Source: Legionella gratiana
GTDB taxonomy: Bacteria > Pseudomonadota > Gammaproteobacteria > Legionellales > Legionellaceae
Assembly (NCBI RefSeq): GCF_001467695.1
Contig: NZ_LNYE01000029.1
Location: 121,966 to 185,965 of the forward strand
Reading direction: 5' to 3'
Length of the DNA stretch: 64,000 nucleotides
Positions 15,402 to 23,620 of the stretch are shown one piece after another. Both the position numbers and the translations under genes were made by a program. A model generated the notes under the pieces. The model was not told the DNA's origin. It did no database searches and saw only the letters and a program-made list of their open reading frames with translations. Within the stretch, counting starts at the first letter, position 1; every line of letters starts with the position of its first letter.

Positions 15402-15746
15402 ATGGAAAAGGATATTAGTAAATGTATGGTTATAATTGCTAAAGGTTTAAATGCTAAATTTTATCTTAATGATCGATTTGTAAGTTTTGAAGAGGTTTTT
15501 GCGGATACCGGGCTGTTACCAGCAATTGCGAAGCGGGCTGATCAATTATGTTCTTTATGCTTAGGTTATGGCTTAGGAGCTTCATTTGATGAAGCAGAGG
15601 GCGCTTTATTAGGATTGAGAGTTGTTTTTGATGAAGTTACACCGAATGTTTTGCGTTTGTTGTGTATGACTGATGTAGTGAATGAGTTAATTCAAGGTGG
15701 GCCGAGTCGTGATTATACCCCGTTAGATGAGTTAATGTATGATTAG
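15402..15746 (+). CDS. icmS: Dot/Icm chaperone IcmS
   Basis: A 114-residue acidic cytoplasmic chaperone that pairs with IcmW, binds a subset of effectors and docks on the C-terminal part of DotL. Length and conserved sequence (MVIIAKGLNAKFYL, CLGYGLGASFDEAEGALLG) match the family closely. It is co-transcribed with icmT, 6 bp away. icmW is not in this window; in L. pneumophila it lies in the other dot/icm region. Confidence 0.95.
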   Translation: MEKDISKCMVIIAKGLNAKFYLNDRFVSFEEVFADTGLLPAIAKRADQLCSLCLGYGLGASFDEAEGALLGLRVVFDEVTPNVLRLLCMTDVVNELIQGGPSRDYTPLDELMYD

Positions 15747-15763
15747 GCGTTTTTAGATTTATT

Positions 15764-15779
15764 GTAAAGAAATCGAAAG
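15764..15779 (+). promoter_or_regulatory. CpxR-box-like site upstream of the FIR gene
   Basis: GTAAA (15764-15768), six bases, then GAAAG resembles the tandem GTAAA half-sites of CpxR. In L. pneumophila CpxR directly controls icmR, which occupies the same locus. The second half-site is degenerate, so this is tentative. Confidence 0.3.
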
Positions 15780-15861
15780 AAATTGGAGTATTAAATTTAT
15801 TTAGATATTTCTTCTGTTAGTCTTAAATAAATTAAGATTTATGTGTTGGGGGGGTAGTACG

Positions 15862-16128
15862 ATGGCATATTCGAAGGGTTTTTTTAGTCCGTCTTCAAAT
15901 ACAGGACATGCGACTGATAATGAAAAGGCGACTACCGAAGATGCCGCATATTTAGCAGGTACTCTTGAAGCGTTGGAGAAAAGAGTTACTCAAATAATGA
16001 AAGTGAAAATGCAAAGTCAAAATACTGCAGAAGTTGCTGATTGTGAAAACGCAATTCAACAGTTAGAAAAGTGTCGTCAAGAAGTACTAACCAATGCTCA
16101 ATTAAGTCAATCTCCACGCCCAATGTAA
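15862..16128 (+). CDS. FIR-family protein (functional replacement of IcmR)
   Basis: An 88-residue protein from the ATG at 15862. The start at 15841 is less likely, because the G-run at 15849-15854 is an ideal ribosome site for the downstream ATG. It lies exactly where icmR lies in L. pneumophila, between icmS and icmQ, yet shows no obvious sequence resemblance to IcmR. Published work showed that this locus is hypervariable between Legionella species and encodes non-homologous proteins (FIR) that bind and restrain IcmQ. As in those, the core (residues 25-75) is an amphipathic, Gln/Glu/Lys-rich helical region. No cysteine pattern or membrane segment was seen. Confidence 0.75.
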   Translation: MAYSKGFFSPSSNTGHATDNEKATTEDAAYLAGTLEALEKRVTQIMKVKMQSQNTAEVADCENAIQQLEKCRQEVLTNAQLSQSPRPM

Positions 16129-16218
16129 TTTTTGAGTAGCGTTCATCGTTTCCTTTTTTCGTAATAGAAATTTATAAATTTATTACGATTTTCTCTTTTT
16201 AAAACAATAAATAATAAT

Positions 16219-16248
16219 TTGCTGTTATAATTTTACAATGATTATAGT
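16219..16248 (+). promoter_or_regulatory. icmQ promoter
   Basis: TTGCTG (16219-16224) and TATAGT (16243-16248) are separated by 18 bases, 22 bases before the icmQ ATG. This is one of the better sigma-70-like matches in the cluster and would allow icmQ to be transcribed separately from the FIR gene. Confidence 0.45.
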
Positions 16249-16269
16249 TTATAGGGTTACGTTTGATGT

Positions 16270-16845
16270 ATGAAAGATCTACTCAATGATGAGCAAAATA
16301 AAGCCATTCTTGAAGCTTTGGATGAGGCCATTAAAAATGGACCTTGGGAGAAGTCTAATTTTTTACGGGCTATTGGTAAGAATTTGAATGAAATTCGGGA
16401 TAATTTTGCAAAAAAAGCCAGTGCGCGTAGTAGAGAACAAGTCATAACAGATGCTTTTTTAGCACATCGACTCGCTTTAAGAAGTAATCAAAAAGAGATC
16501 TTTATTTCTTTATATTCAGCAGATGGTTCCAATATTCAATCTTGGGAAAGAATTATCGTTAATTTACCCCGCCAAATGATTTCTAGGCCAATATATGCAG
16601 AAGAAGAACAAGTGCAAGCATTATTAAAAACTAAAGAAAATAAGCAAAATGAAGCTTATGTAGCTATTTATATTAATTCTACGGATATTATTCCCCTCCA
16701 TCCCGATAAAGCAATTGTTGATAAGCTTGGTAATACTCTATTAACCCTCAAAGACAAAACGTTGCACTTAGAAAATATTAGCCGCTTTGTTCATATAAGT
16801 GGTGTTTACCAATACAGCCGTGGTCGTTTGATTAAAGAACATTAA
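16270..16845 (+). CDS. icmQ: Dot/Icm component IcmQ
   Basis: A 191-residue protein, the same length as L. pneumophila IcmQ. IcmQ binds NAD+ through a C-terminal domain resembling ADP-ribosyltransferases and can insert into membranes through its N-terminal helices unless bound by IcmR or FIR. The conserved N-terminal helical region (LDEAIKNGPWEKSNFLRAIGK) is given here only by position 18-38, and the C-terminal block ISRFVHISGVYQYSRG is intact. Only weak Shine-Dalgarno pairing is present. It pairs functionally with the preceding FIR protein. Confidence 0.93.
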   Translation: MKDLLNDEQNKAILEALDEAIKNGPWEKSNFLRAIGKNLNEIRDNFAKKASARSREQVITDAFLAHRLALRSNQKEIFISLYSADGSNIQSWERIIVNLPRQMISRPIYAEEEQVQALLKTKENKQNEAYVAIYINSTDIIPLHPDKAIVDKLGNTLLTLKDKTLHLENISRFVHISGVYQYSRGRLIKEH

Positions 16846-16926
16846 TCTTATTTTAATGGTTCAATTCGTAGTTAGAAGAAGCAAATAATCCTCTGCCATC
16901 TCTCGCAAAATTAGCCTAGAGCAGTA

Positions 16927-16932
16927 TATACT
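16927..16932 (+). promoter_or_regulatory. icmP promoter -10 element TATACT
   Basis: TATACT lies 31 bases before the icmP ATG, a second copy of the hexamer seen before icmT. No convincing -35 is found, as is common for icm/dot promoters. The leader would be about 25 bases with no clear Shine-Dalgarno. Confidence 0.45.
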
Positions 16933-16963
16933 TAAAATAAGTGAACTTTTAAAATAATTATTA

Positions 16964-18097
16964 ATGGCACAACAAGGTGGTCAACAACAAGGTTCTGATA
17001 ATTCCATGGCTCCAATTTGGATCATGGTCCTTGTGTTTATAACTGGATATCTAATTTGGAAAACGGGGCATCAGTATATTGTAATTTTTGTTTTCCAAGT
17101 GAATATCTGGCAAGCAAAATTGGTTAATCTGTTTGTTCATAACGAGCAGTTGTCTGAGTTGATTTATCTGATGCAAACAGTCGATCCTAATGCTGTGGAT
17201 TGGGGGCAGTTAGTGGCTACGACGCAGGAAGTTGGTAATTTTATGCGTTATCCTGTAGTTGTTGTGCTTCTTTCTTTAGCTGTTATTCTTTACCGCTCAA
17301 ATATTACTTTAAAATTCCGAAAAACTTATAATATGAAAAAACTGTGTGAGCAAGAGCAGTTCAATTGGCCTGCAATTATGCCTATTGTTAAAGAGGATTT
17401 AGTAAGCCAAGATGTGAATAAAGGCCCTTGGGCGATGGCTATGACTCCAATGGAGTTTGCTCGTAAATACAATTTACTAAAAAAAGAAGATGCTTTATTA
17501 GATAATCCGGTACCTGGACAAGAAATGACTGCAGGTATTCGTAGAGGAGATGCAAAACGTGTTTTTACGCTACAATTAGGCCCGTATTGGGATGGTTTTG
17601 AGCATTGCTCCCCACAGGCGTATGCATTAGCAGCTGTTTTTATTGCCCGAATAAATCGAGATAGGGATGCTGCCAATAATATTTTAGCAACTATAGACAG
17701 AACTTATGTTGCTGGTAAACCTGATTTTTTTGTTGCAAGACCAGTAATCGAAAAATATAAAAACACAGAATTAGTGCAGGAAGTTACTGCAAAACATGCC
17801 TATACTTTAAGTGTAATAGCTTCATTACTTGAGAAAGCTCGATTGGATGGAGTAGTGCCTGCTTCAGAGTTTTTATGGTTAAAACCTATAGATAGACGCT
17901 TATGGTATATGCTTAATTGTGTTGGTAGACAAACACCCTACGCAGAAGTTGCAGGACCTTTTGCTCATTGGAAAGCAGAGAAAGAAATGGGGCGTCGTTC
18001 TTTGGTTCCGATGATAGATGAAGCAATAAAAGCCTTAGAAGTTGCCATAAAAGAAGTTAAGTTAACACCTCGACAAATGGAGGAATTAGAACCATGA
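16964..18097 (+). CDS. icmP: Coupling-complex protein IcmP/DotM
   Basis: A 377-residue inner-membrane protein of the Dot/Icm type IV coupling complex, which recruits Glu-rich (E-block) effectors and partners DotL. A Gln-rich start (MAQQGGQQQGSDNS) precedes membrane segments near residues 17-45 and 95-112; the cytoplasmic domain (about 150-377) includes the conserved GPWAMAMTPMEFARKY block. The length equals that of the L. pneumophila protein. Its stop overlaps the icmO start by four bases (ATGA), indicating coupled translation. Confidence 0.94.
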   Translation: MAQQGGQQQGSDNSMAPIWIMVLVFITGYLIWKTGHQYIVIFVFQVNIWQAKLVNLFVHNEQLSELIYLMQTVDPNAVDWGQLVATTQEVGNFMRYPVVVVLLSLAVILYRSNITLKFRKTYNMKKLCEQEQFNWPAIMPIVKEDLVSQDVNKGPWAMAMTPMEFARKYNLLKKEDALLDNPVPGQEMTAGIRRGDAKRVFTLQLGPYWDGFEHCSPQAYALAAVFIARINRDRDAANNILATIDRTYVAGKPDFFVARPVIEKYKNTELVQEVTAKHAYTLSVIASLLEKARLDGVVPASEFLWLKPIDRRLWYMLNCVGRQTPYAEVAGPFAHWKAEKEMGRRSLVPMIDEAIKALEVAIKEVKLTPRQMEELEP

Positions 18098-20445
18098 TGC
18101 GCGGTATTGAATCTCGTCATGAGTTAGATCCTACTTTATTACTTAGGGATACTCGTACTCTGACACAACGGCTGTCAGATTTCTTTGGTGATCCTACAAA
18201 TATTTCGATTGTACTTTTTACCTTATCAGCAATGGCTTATTATTTTTCGGAAGCAGCAACTTTTTTGATGCTTGTTGGAGGCGCTTGTTTTCTTTTCAGC
18301 TTTACGCGGAAACAAGGTCTACCCTTTCGTCTTCCCCAGGTTTCTCGCGTAAAAGATTACAACGATATGAAGCCTGGTATTAACCAACCCAATATAGCAC
18401 GCGGTATAACTTTTTTTGGTAATGACCGTAAAACAGGTCATGAATTATGGTTTGCTAACGATGATATGCGTACACATGCATTAATTTTTGGTTCTACAGG
18501 TAGTGGTAAAACAGAATGTTTGGTTTCTATTGCTTTTAATGCTTTGGTACAAGCCAGTGGTTTTATTTATGTGGATGGTAAAGGTGATAACTCACTCTAT
18601 GCTAAAGTTTTTTCTATGGTCAGAAGTATGGGGCGTGAAGATGATTTATTGTTGATTAATTTCATGACTGGTGCGCGAGATATTATCGGTCCACAAGAAA
18701 AAAGACTGTCTAATACGTTTAATCCTTTTTCTCAAGGTTCTTCCAGTATGTTAACCCAACTTGTAGTAAGTTTGATGGGGGATTCCAAAGGAGGGGGAGA
18801 CGGAGACATGTGGAAGGGCCGTGCGATTGCCTTCGTCGAAGCGTTGATGCGTCTTCTGGTTTATATGCGTGATGAGGGAGCAATACTTCTTGATGCGGAT
18901 ACTATCCGTAACTACTTTGATTTAGTTCGATTAGAAACCATAGTCGTTGATAAAATTTTCCCACGTGATAATCAGGAAAGTGTGAACATTGAGTCGATTC
19001 CAAAATTGGTTACAGACCCTTTACGTAACTATTTAGGTACCTTGCCAGGCTATAATAAGGAGAAAAAAGGAAAGCAAGTGTCGCAAGTTTTGGAGCAACA
19101 TGGTTTTATCACGATGCAGCTGGTAAGGGCGTTTTCATCCTTGGCAGATACCTACGGCCATATTGTTCGTACTAATCTAGCCGAAGTGGATTTTAAAGAT
19201 GTAGTATTGAATCGAAGAATATTAGTTGTGCTATTACCTGCATTGGAAAAATCTCCTGATGAGTTATCCAACTTAGGTAAAATTATTGTTTCTTCATTAA
19301 AGGCAATGATGGCAGCAGGTTTGGGAGAAGATGTTGAGGGAGATTATCGGGATGTAATTTTAAGAAAACCAACAAATGCTCCAACTCCTTACATGTGTAT
19401 TCTTGATGAGTATGGGTATTATGCGGTTCAAGGTTTTGCAGTAGTACCTGCACAAGCTCGTTCTCTTGGGTTCTCAGCAATTTTTGCAGGACAAGATTTA
19501 CCAGCATTCCAAAAGGCATCTAAAGAAGAGGCTGCATCAATTGGTGCAAACACAAACATTAAAATATGTATGAAATTGGAAGATCCTACGGAAACATGGG
19601 ACTTCTTTACAAAGACGGCTGGTGAGGCCTACGTAACTAAAGTAGATTCCTTCCAAGCTAAAGATACGAGTATGGCGAATACTTATATGGACAGCAAAAG
19701 CTCTTCATTTGAAAAGAGAGCTCGTGTGGACTTACTGGATTTAAAGGAGCAAACAGAGGGCGAGTCACATATATTTTTCAAATCAAAAATAGTGCGTGCA
19801 CGAATGTTTTATGCAAATCCAAAGCCGGTTAAGCAATTAAAAATAAATCAATTTTTGAAAGTAGAGTCTCCACCAGATGATTACTTAATGAAATTACAAA
19901 AACAATTAACCTCCTTCCAGGAAATTTTGGATAGTGGTGATCTGTCAATTGATAAGCAAGTAGAAAATGAGGAAATAACTCTTATTAGTAAACTATTGCG
20001 CGAGTCAGTTGTAGAAGAGCCTATAGAGCGTGGTGTATCTGCTTTAATTGCATTCCATAGCTATAACGAACCTGAGCCTGTTGAAGACTTGATTGAAGAG
20101 GAGATCGAAGGAGTATTAACAATCTTTAGTCCTTTGCGAGTAAATCCAAATGACCCACCAATTTTGGTAAGTGATAAGAACGCATTTTCCGAGGCTTTAT
20201 TACCTATCAATGAAACACGCAATCAGATGATGCATATTGAGCGTTTGGCTGGAGCTAAAGATAAATACGCAGGTACAGTCTCTAATGAACTGATTAAGGA
20301 TTTCCAATTAGCAACCAGCTATCCACCTGAAGAAAGAGATTTTATTGCACCAGATGAGTTAACTGATATAGTGAAGTCATTAACTGAAAAAATTGTGAGT
20401 GAACGCCAAAGAGCAAATCAAAAAGCTGACGAAGAATTAACTTAA
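18094..20445 (+). CDS. icmO: Type IV coupling protein IcmO/DotL
   Basis: A 783-residue VirD4-type ATPase that receives effectors for the Dot/Icm channel; the length matches L. pneumophila DotL. Two N-terminal membrane helices (about 37-70) precede the nucleotide-binding domain with Walker A GSTGSGKT at 133-140 and the Walker B-type strand YMCILDEYGYY. An acidic C-terminal tail (about 655-783) corresponds to the part that holds DotN, IcmS-IcmW and LvgA in L. pneumophila. It overlaps icmP by four bases. Unlike in L. pneumophila, a 546-bp spacer with repeats follows before lphA. Confidence 0.95.
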   Translation: MMRGIESRHELDPTLLLRDTRTLTQRLSDFFGDPTNISIVLFTLSAMAYYFSEAATFLMLVGGACFLFSFTRKQGLPFRLPQVSRVKDYNDMKPGINQPNIARGITFFGNDRKTGHELWFANDDMRTHALIFGSTGSGKTECLVSIAFNALVQASGFIYVDGKGDNSLYAKVFSMVRSMGREDDLLLINFMTGARDIIGPQEKRLSNTFNPFSQGSSSMLTQLVVSLMGDSKGGGDGDMWKGRAIAFVEALMRLLVYMRDEGAILLDADTIRNYFDLVRLETIVVDKIFPRDNQESVNIESIPKLVTDPLRNYLGTLPGYNKEKKGKQVSQVLEQHGFITMQLVRAFSSLADTYGHIVRTNLAEVDFKDVVLNRRILVVLLPALEKSPDELSNLGKIIVSSLKAMMAAGLGEDVEGDYRDVILRKPTNAPTPYMCILDEYGYYAVQGFAVVPAQARSLGFSAIFAGQDLPAFQKASKEEAASIGANTNIKICMKLEDPTETWDFFTKTAGEAYVTKVDSFQAKDTSMANTYMDSKSSSFEKRARVDLLDLKEQTEGESHIFFKSKIVRARMFYANPKPVKQLKINQFLKVESPPDDYLMKLQKQLTSFQEILDSGDLSIDKQVENEEITLISKLLRESVVEEPIERGVSALIAFHSYNEPEPVEDLIEEEIEGVLTIFSPLRVNPNDPPILVSDKNAFSEALLPINETRNQMMHIERLAGAKDKYAGTVSNELIKDFQLATSYPPEERDFIAPDELTDIVKSLTEKIVSERQRANQKADEELT

Positions 20446-20470
20446 TGTTCAATCTTTTGTTTATCGCATT

Positions 20471-20493
20471 TTAGCCATGTTTTCCATGGCTAA
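20471..20493 (+). terminator. Terminator-like hairpin after icmO
   Basis: TTAGCCATG (20471-20479) and CATGGCTAA (20485-20493) form a perfect 9-bp stem with a 5-base loop, followed by ATCTATTTTC. The downstream T content is moderate, so termination may be partial. Confidence 0.5.
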
Positions 20494-20560
20494 ATCTATT
20501 TTCTTGAAATCAACGATTCTGCTATTACCTAGAAGTATACCTAGAAAAGCAGTTAGTTCT

Positions 20561-20746
20561 ATTATCCTAGAAAAAGCAGTTAAGTCCTACTGCGAGCTAA
20601 GAGCACTGAATCTGCTGGATTTTTTTAATTTTTTTTGTTCACCGTAGTGGTGACTACTGCGTTCACAAAAAAATTTAAAAAAATCCACCATCTTCAGCAT
20701 CCTTAGCTTGCTCGCAACGAACTCAACTGCTTTTTCTAGGATTATT
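20561..20746. repeat. CCTAG-arm palindromic family, long nested copy between icmO and lphA
   Basis: The outer arms ATTATCCTAGAAAAAGCAGT and its complement ending CTTTTTCTAGGATTAT are near-perfect and continue into AAGTCC/GAACTC. An inner inverted repeat of about 25 bp (GGATTTTTTTAATT... against ...TTTAAAAAAATCC, with GTTCAC/GTGAAC-like ends) closes around GTAGTGGTGACTAC, itself a palindrome. The whole unit could extrude as a long cruciform. It is non-coding. Confidence 0.65.
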
Positions 20747-20792
20747 TTTTCTAATAAATAAAATGGTTTTAAAAATGATGTTCTATTTTTCT

Positions 20793-20845
20793 CATTTTTT
20801 TGAAAAAAAACAAAGCACTTGGATCTATTTTTTTTCAAAAAAATG
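20793..20845. repeat. Perfect 18-bp A/T inverted repeat
   Basis: CATTTTTTTGAAAAAAAA (20793-20810) and TTTTTTTTCAAAAAAATG (20828-20845) are exact inverted complements around a 17-base loop. The arms contain only A/T except for one G/C pair inside and one at the end. It may be a second palindromic element, or a bent or structured upstream region for the lphA promoter. Confidence 0.6.
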
Positions 20846-20884
20846 TAAAGCAATAAATAAATTTTTAAAAAAATAGATATTTTA

Positions 20885-20913
20885 TTGAATTCATTGTAAC
20901 GTAATGATTTATA
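20885..20913 (+). promoter_or_regulatory. Candidate promoter for lphA
   Basis: TTGAAT (20885-20890), 17 bases, TTTATA (20908-20913). It is plausible because the repeats and the hairpin after icmO would reduce read-through into lphA. Confidence 0.3.
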
Positions 20914-20991
20914 GACTTTTCTAAAAGAAGAAAATGTAAGAAAACTACAGTCAGAATCTAGGATTATTATTTTGAAATATGAGGATAACGA

Positions 20992-21549
20992 GTGAGAGTG
21001 GTACGTATTAATCTAATCTGGGCTGTTGGATTGACTGCCTTATTAATGGCGACCTCCTGTAGCCGTGATTATTGGGCTCTTGATAAAGAGGAGCCTAAGT
21101 ACCCATGTAAAGTTTTAGGGGCTTGTGATGCTTCCATTATGAAACTCGCCAAAAACTTAAATAGGAAAGGAGTAAAAGTAATCACCATAGGCCAAGATTA
21201 CATGGTTAGTATCCCAGCACGTTATTTATTTGAACCAGAAACTCCCCATTTAAAATGGAAGTCCTATGCTTTGTTGAATGAAATAGCTGTCTTCCTAAAG
21301 CAATTTCGCAAAATTGCAATTAATATAGCTAGTTACAGTAATAAATATATATCACCACAAAGAGAGCACGCATTAACTCTAGCTCGATCACGCGTAGTTA
21401 GTGAATATCTCTGGTCTCAAGGTGTAGATAGCCGTTTTATATTTACACAAGGATTGGGTAGTGATAAACCTATAATTGCATATACCCAAGGTGGTGATAA
21501 CTCGGTAAATGCTCGAGTAGAAATTACTTTTAGACGAGCTGTAGCATAG
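20992..21549 (+). CDS. lphA: Outer-membrane lipoprotein LphA/DotK (IcmN)
   Basis: A 185-residue lipoprotein of the Dot/Icm core-complex outer ring. The signal peptide ends in a lipobox, LLMATSC, with the lipid-bearing Cys at residue 23. The C-terminal two thirds is an OmpA-like peptidoglycan-binding domain (ISPQREHALTLARSRVVSEY, then FTQGLGSDKPI). The GTG start at 20992 is supported by GAGG 8-11 bases upstream. icmM follows 8 bp after the stop. Confidence 0.92.
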   Translation: MRVVRINLIWAVGLTALLMATSCSRDYWALDKEEPKYPCKVLGACDASIMKLAKNLNRKGVKVITIGQDYMVSIPARYLFEPETPHLKWKSYALLNEIAVFLKQFRKIAINIASYSNKYISPQREHALTLARSRVVSEYLWSQGVDSRFIFTQGLGSDKPIIAYTQGGDNSVNARVEITFRRAVA

Positions 21550-21557
21550 GGGATGCG

Positions 21558-21842
21558 ATGAGTCGTGAAACCTGGAATTTGATAAAGAAAAGTAAACGAT
21601 TTGATGTTAATGTATATAGACGGGGTATAGTTGCATTGATTGTTTCTTTAATATTGAGTTGCGTTTTGTGTTTATCGTTGCTTTATATGTACTTATCAGA
21701 ACCTGAACGGGATTTTTATGCAACGAGTGGGATAGCGCCACCTATAAAATTAAGTCCGATGCTATCCCCTAATTATTCCGCACAAGCATTACTTCCTCCT
21801 GATCCGCCATCGGATAGTGAGGATAAATTGATACCAGAATAA
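21558..21842 (+). CDS. icmM: Inner-membrane protein IcmM/DotJ
   Basis: A 94-residue bitopic inner-membrane protein and small paralogue of DotI that forms a DotI-DotJ complex. A short basic N-terminus (WNLIKKSKRFDVNVYRRG) precedes one membrane helix (IVALIVSLILSCVLCLSLLY, about 24-43), after which the protein ends in a short Pro-rich periplasmic tail without the folded domain of DotI. It lies between lphA and icmL with tight spacing (18 bp to icmL). Confidence 0.92.
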   Translation: MSRETWNLIKKSKRFDVNVYRRGIVALIVSLILSCVLCLSLLYMYLSEPERDFYATSGIAPPIKLSPMLSPNYSAQALLPPDPPSDSEDKLIPE

Positions 21843-21860
21843 GCGATAAACGAGGATATT

Positions 21861-22499
21861 ATGGCCGAAGATGCCTTGACAACTGTTGCGTTAAGAAATA
21901 CCTTTTATAAGGATAGCCAACGTAAGGTGGTTCTTGCGTTGCTCATTGCTCTTATAGTCAATATCATACTGGCCTCTATGCTGGTGTATATGATTACTCA
22001 TCCACCTGCTCCTAAATATTTTGCTACAAGCATTAATGGTCGGATTACGCCACTTTTTCCTTTAAATGAACCTAACCAATCAGATTCTGCGGTATTACAA
22101 TGGGCAAATCAGGCTGCAATCGCGGCTTTTACCTATAATTTCGTTAATTATAGAGATGAATTGCAGGCTTCTTCTGGATTTTTTACTCCTGAAGGTTGGG
22201 ACCAATTTCTTAATGCATTGCAACAATCAAATAACTTAGATGCTGTGAAAGCTAAAAAACTTATTGTATCTGCTGTAGCAACGCGCGCTCCTATTATATT
22301 GCAAAAAGGTGTGTTAAATGGAAATTATTCTTGGCGGGTACAAATGCCTATATTAGTAACCTACCAAAGCGCTAGTGAATTTACACAGCAAAATAATGTG
22401 GTAACTATGTTAATTACCCGTGTTTCAGCTTTAAATTCACCTAGAGGAATTGGTATCTCACAATTTGTAGTCGGGCCTGCCGCAGGTGGGGTATCCTAA
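21861..22499 (+). CDS. icmL: Inner-membrane protein IcmL/DotI
   Basis: A 212-residue core inner-membrane component, structurally related to VirB8. The membrane helix (about residues 24-46) follows a basic cytoplasmic segment (FYKDSQRKVV); the periplasmic domain (about 60-212) includes PLNEPNQSD and the conserved VNYRDELQASSGFFTPEGW stretch. GAGG precedes the ATG. The stop overlaps the icmK start by one base. The length matches the L. pneumophila protein. Confidence 0.95.
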   Translation: MAEDALTTVALRNTFYKDSQRKVVLALLIALIVNIILASMLVYMITHPPAPKYFATSINGRITPLFPLNEPNQSDSAVLQWANQAAIAAFTYNFVNYRDELQASSGFFTPEGWDQFLNALQQSNNLDAVKAKKLIVSAVATRAPIILQKGVLNGNYSWRVQMPILVTYQSASEFTQQNNVVTMLITRVSALNSPRGIGISQFVVGPAAGGVS

Positions 22500-23620
22500 T
22501 GAACAAGCTGAATTGGTTTTTAAAATTTTGTTTACTTTGTGGAACTTTCTCAATGATTGGTTCATCTTTTGCGCAAGATGATAGTGCCCAGCAAGCGTTA
22601 CAACAGCTACGCTTGTTGCAACAACGCTTGTCACAAAATCAACCAGCGGGACAAAACCAGGCGATGCAAGCAGGTCAAAATACAACACCTACTCCAAACC
22701 CTGCGCCTGGACAAAATCAAGATCAAAATAATATTCCTATTCCATTGGCTAATGATCTCTATAAAGCGCCTAAACAAACGCAAAATATAGTGAATCAACC
22801 TCAACCACCTGCTGCTAATCAACAGGCTATAAGCCAAAATGATGAAGAGGTAATCAATAATAAAGCATTTAGGGATATGACAAAAAATTTGTATCCGCTG
22901 AACACAGAGCAAGTAGTACAATTAAAACAAATGAATGATACTATGGAATACGCCAAGTCTTCACCCGTTGGGACGCCGCCGAAGCCTACAGCAACATCTC
23001 AATTTGTTAATTTATCTCCAGGTTCAACGCCACCTGTGATTCGTTTGGCACAAGGATTTGTTACCTCATTAGTTTTTCTTGATTCTTCAGGAGCACCTTG
23101 GCCAATTGGAGCATATGATTTAGGCGATCCCAATGCATTCAATATTGTATGGGATAAAACCAGTAATACGTTAATGATTCAGGCAATGAAAGCATACAAT
23201 TATGGAAATTTAGCTGTTCGATTACGAGGCTTAAATACCCCAGTAATGCTAACACTGATACCGGGACAAAAAGCAGTAGATTATCGAGTTGATTTACGTG
23301 TGCAAGGTTATGGGCCCAATGCTAAAACTATGCCTTTAGAGACAGGAATTCCTCCTTCCGCGAGTGAACTGCTTCTCCATGTTTTAGATGGTGTGCCACC
23401 TCCCGCAAGCAAGCGTTTGGTGATTACAGGAGGTGATGCACGTGCTTGGTTAGCCAACGACAGAATGTATGTAAGAACCAATCTTACTATATTGTCACCG
23501 GGCTGGTTAGCAAGTATGACCAGTGCAGATGGAACGCATGCATATGAAATGCAAAAATCTCCGGTATTATTAGTTTCCTGGCATGGGAAGGTCATGCAGC
23601 TCAAGGTAGAAGGGTTATAA
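22499..23620 (+). CDS. icmK: Outer-membrane core protein IcmK/DotH
   Basis: A 373-residue core-complex protein that forms the outer-membrane ring with DotC, DotD and DotG. A signal peptide is visible (hydrophobic core FCLLCGTFSMIG, cleavage near SSFA-QD). A low-complexity Gln/Pro/Asn-rich linker (about 30-105) varies between species. The conserved C-terminal domain (about 160-373) includes TPPVIRLAQGFVTSLVFLD and resembles VirB9. It is about 12 residues longer than the L. pneumophila protein, mainly because of the linker. icmE starts directly after the stop. Confidence 0.94.
   Translation: MNKLNWFLKFCLLCGTFSMIGSSFAQDDSAQQALQQLRLLQQRLSQNQPAGQNQAMQAGQNTTPTPNPAPGQNQDQNNIPIPLANDLYKAPKQTQNIVNQPQPPAANQQAISQNDEEVINNKAFRDMTKNLYPLNTEQVVQLKQMNDTMEYAKSSPVGTPPKPTATSQFVNLSPGSTPPVIRLAQGFVTSLVFLDSSGAPWPIGAYDLGDPNAFNIVWDKTSNTLMIQAMKAYNYGNLAVRLRGLNTPVMLTLIPGQKAVDYRVDLRVQGYGPNAKTMPLETGIPPSASELLLHVLDGVPPPASKRLVITGGDARAWLANDRMYVRTNLTILSPGWLASMTSADGTHAYEMQKSPVLLVSWHGKVMQLKVEGL

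Larger units (their letters stand above)
20446..20991. other. 546-bp gene-free insertion-like spacer inside the Dot/Icm cluster
   Basis: There is no gene here. In order it holds a terminator-like hairpin (20471-20493), a partial copy of a palindromic arm (ACCTAGAAGTATACCTAGAA, near 20527), a 186-bp nested palindromic element (20561-20746), a perfect 18-bp A/T inverted repeat (20793-20845), a candidate promoter (20885-20913) and a solitary arm end (TCTAGGATTATT, near 20970). The spacer divides the cluster into icmT-O and lphA-B halves. Confidence 0.7.

Noticed and set aside
16257..16445. 62-codon minus-strand frame across the icmQ start
   Set aside because: It would overlap the icmQ promoter and coding start and has no ribosome site.
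20561..20860. Considered as a small RNA gene or tRNA-like fold
   Set aside because: The structure is fully explained by inverted repeats shared with other intergenic copies; no tRNA features or promoter-terminator pair specific to it were seen.
22631..22921. 96-codon minus-strand hydrophobic frame
   Set aside because: It is antisense to the Gln/Asn-rich linker of icmK; the complement of CAA/AAT runs yields artificial Leu/Ile-rich sequence.
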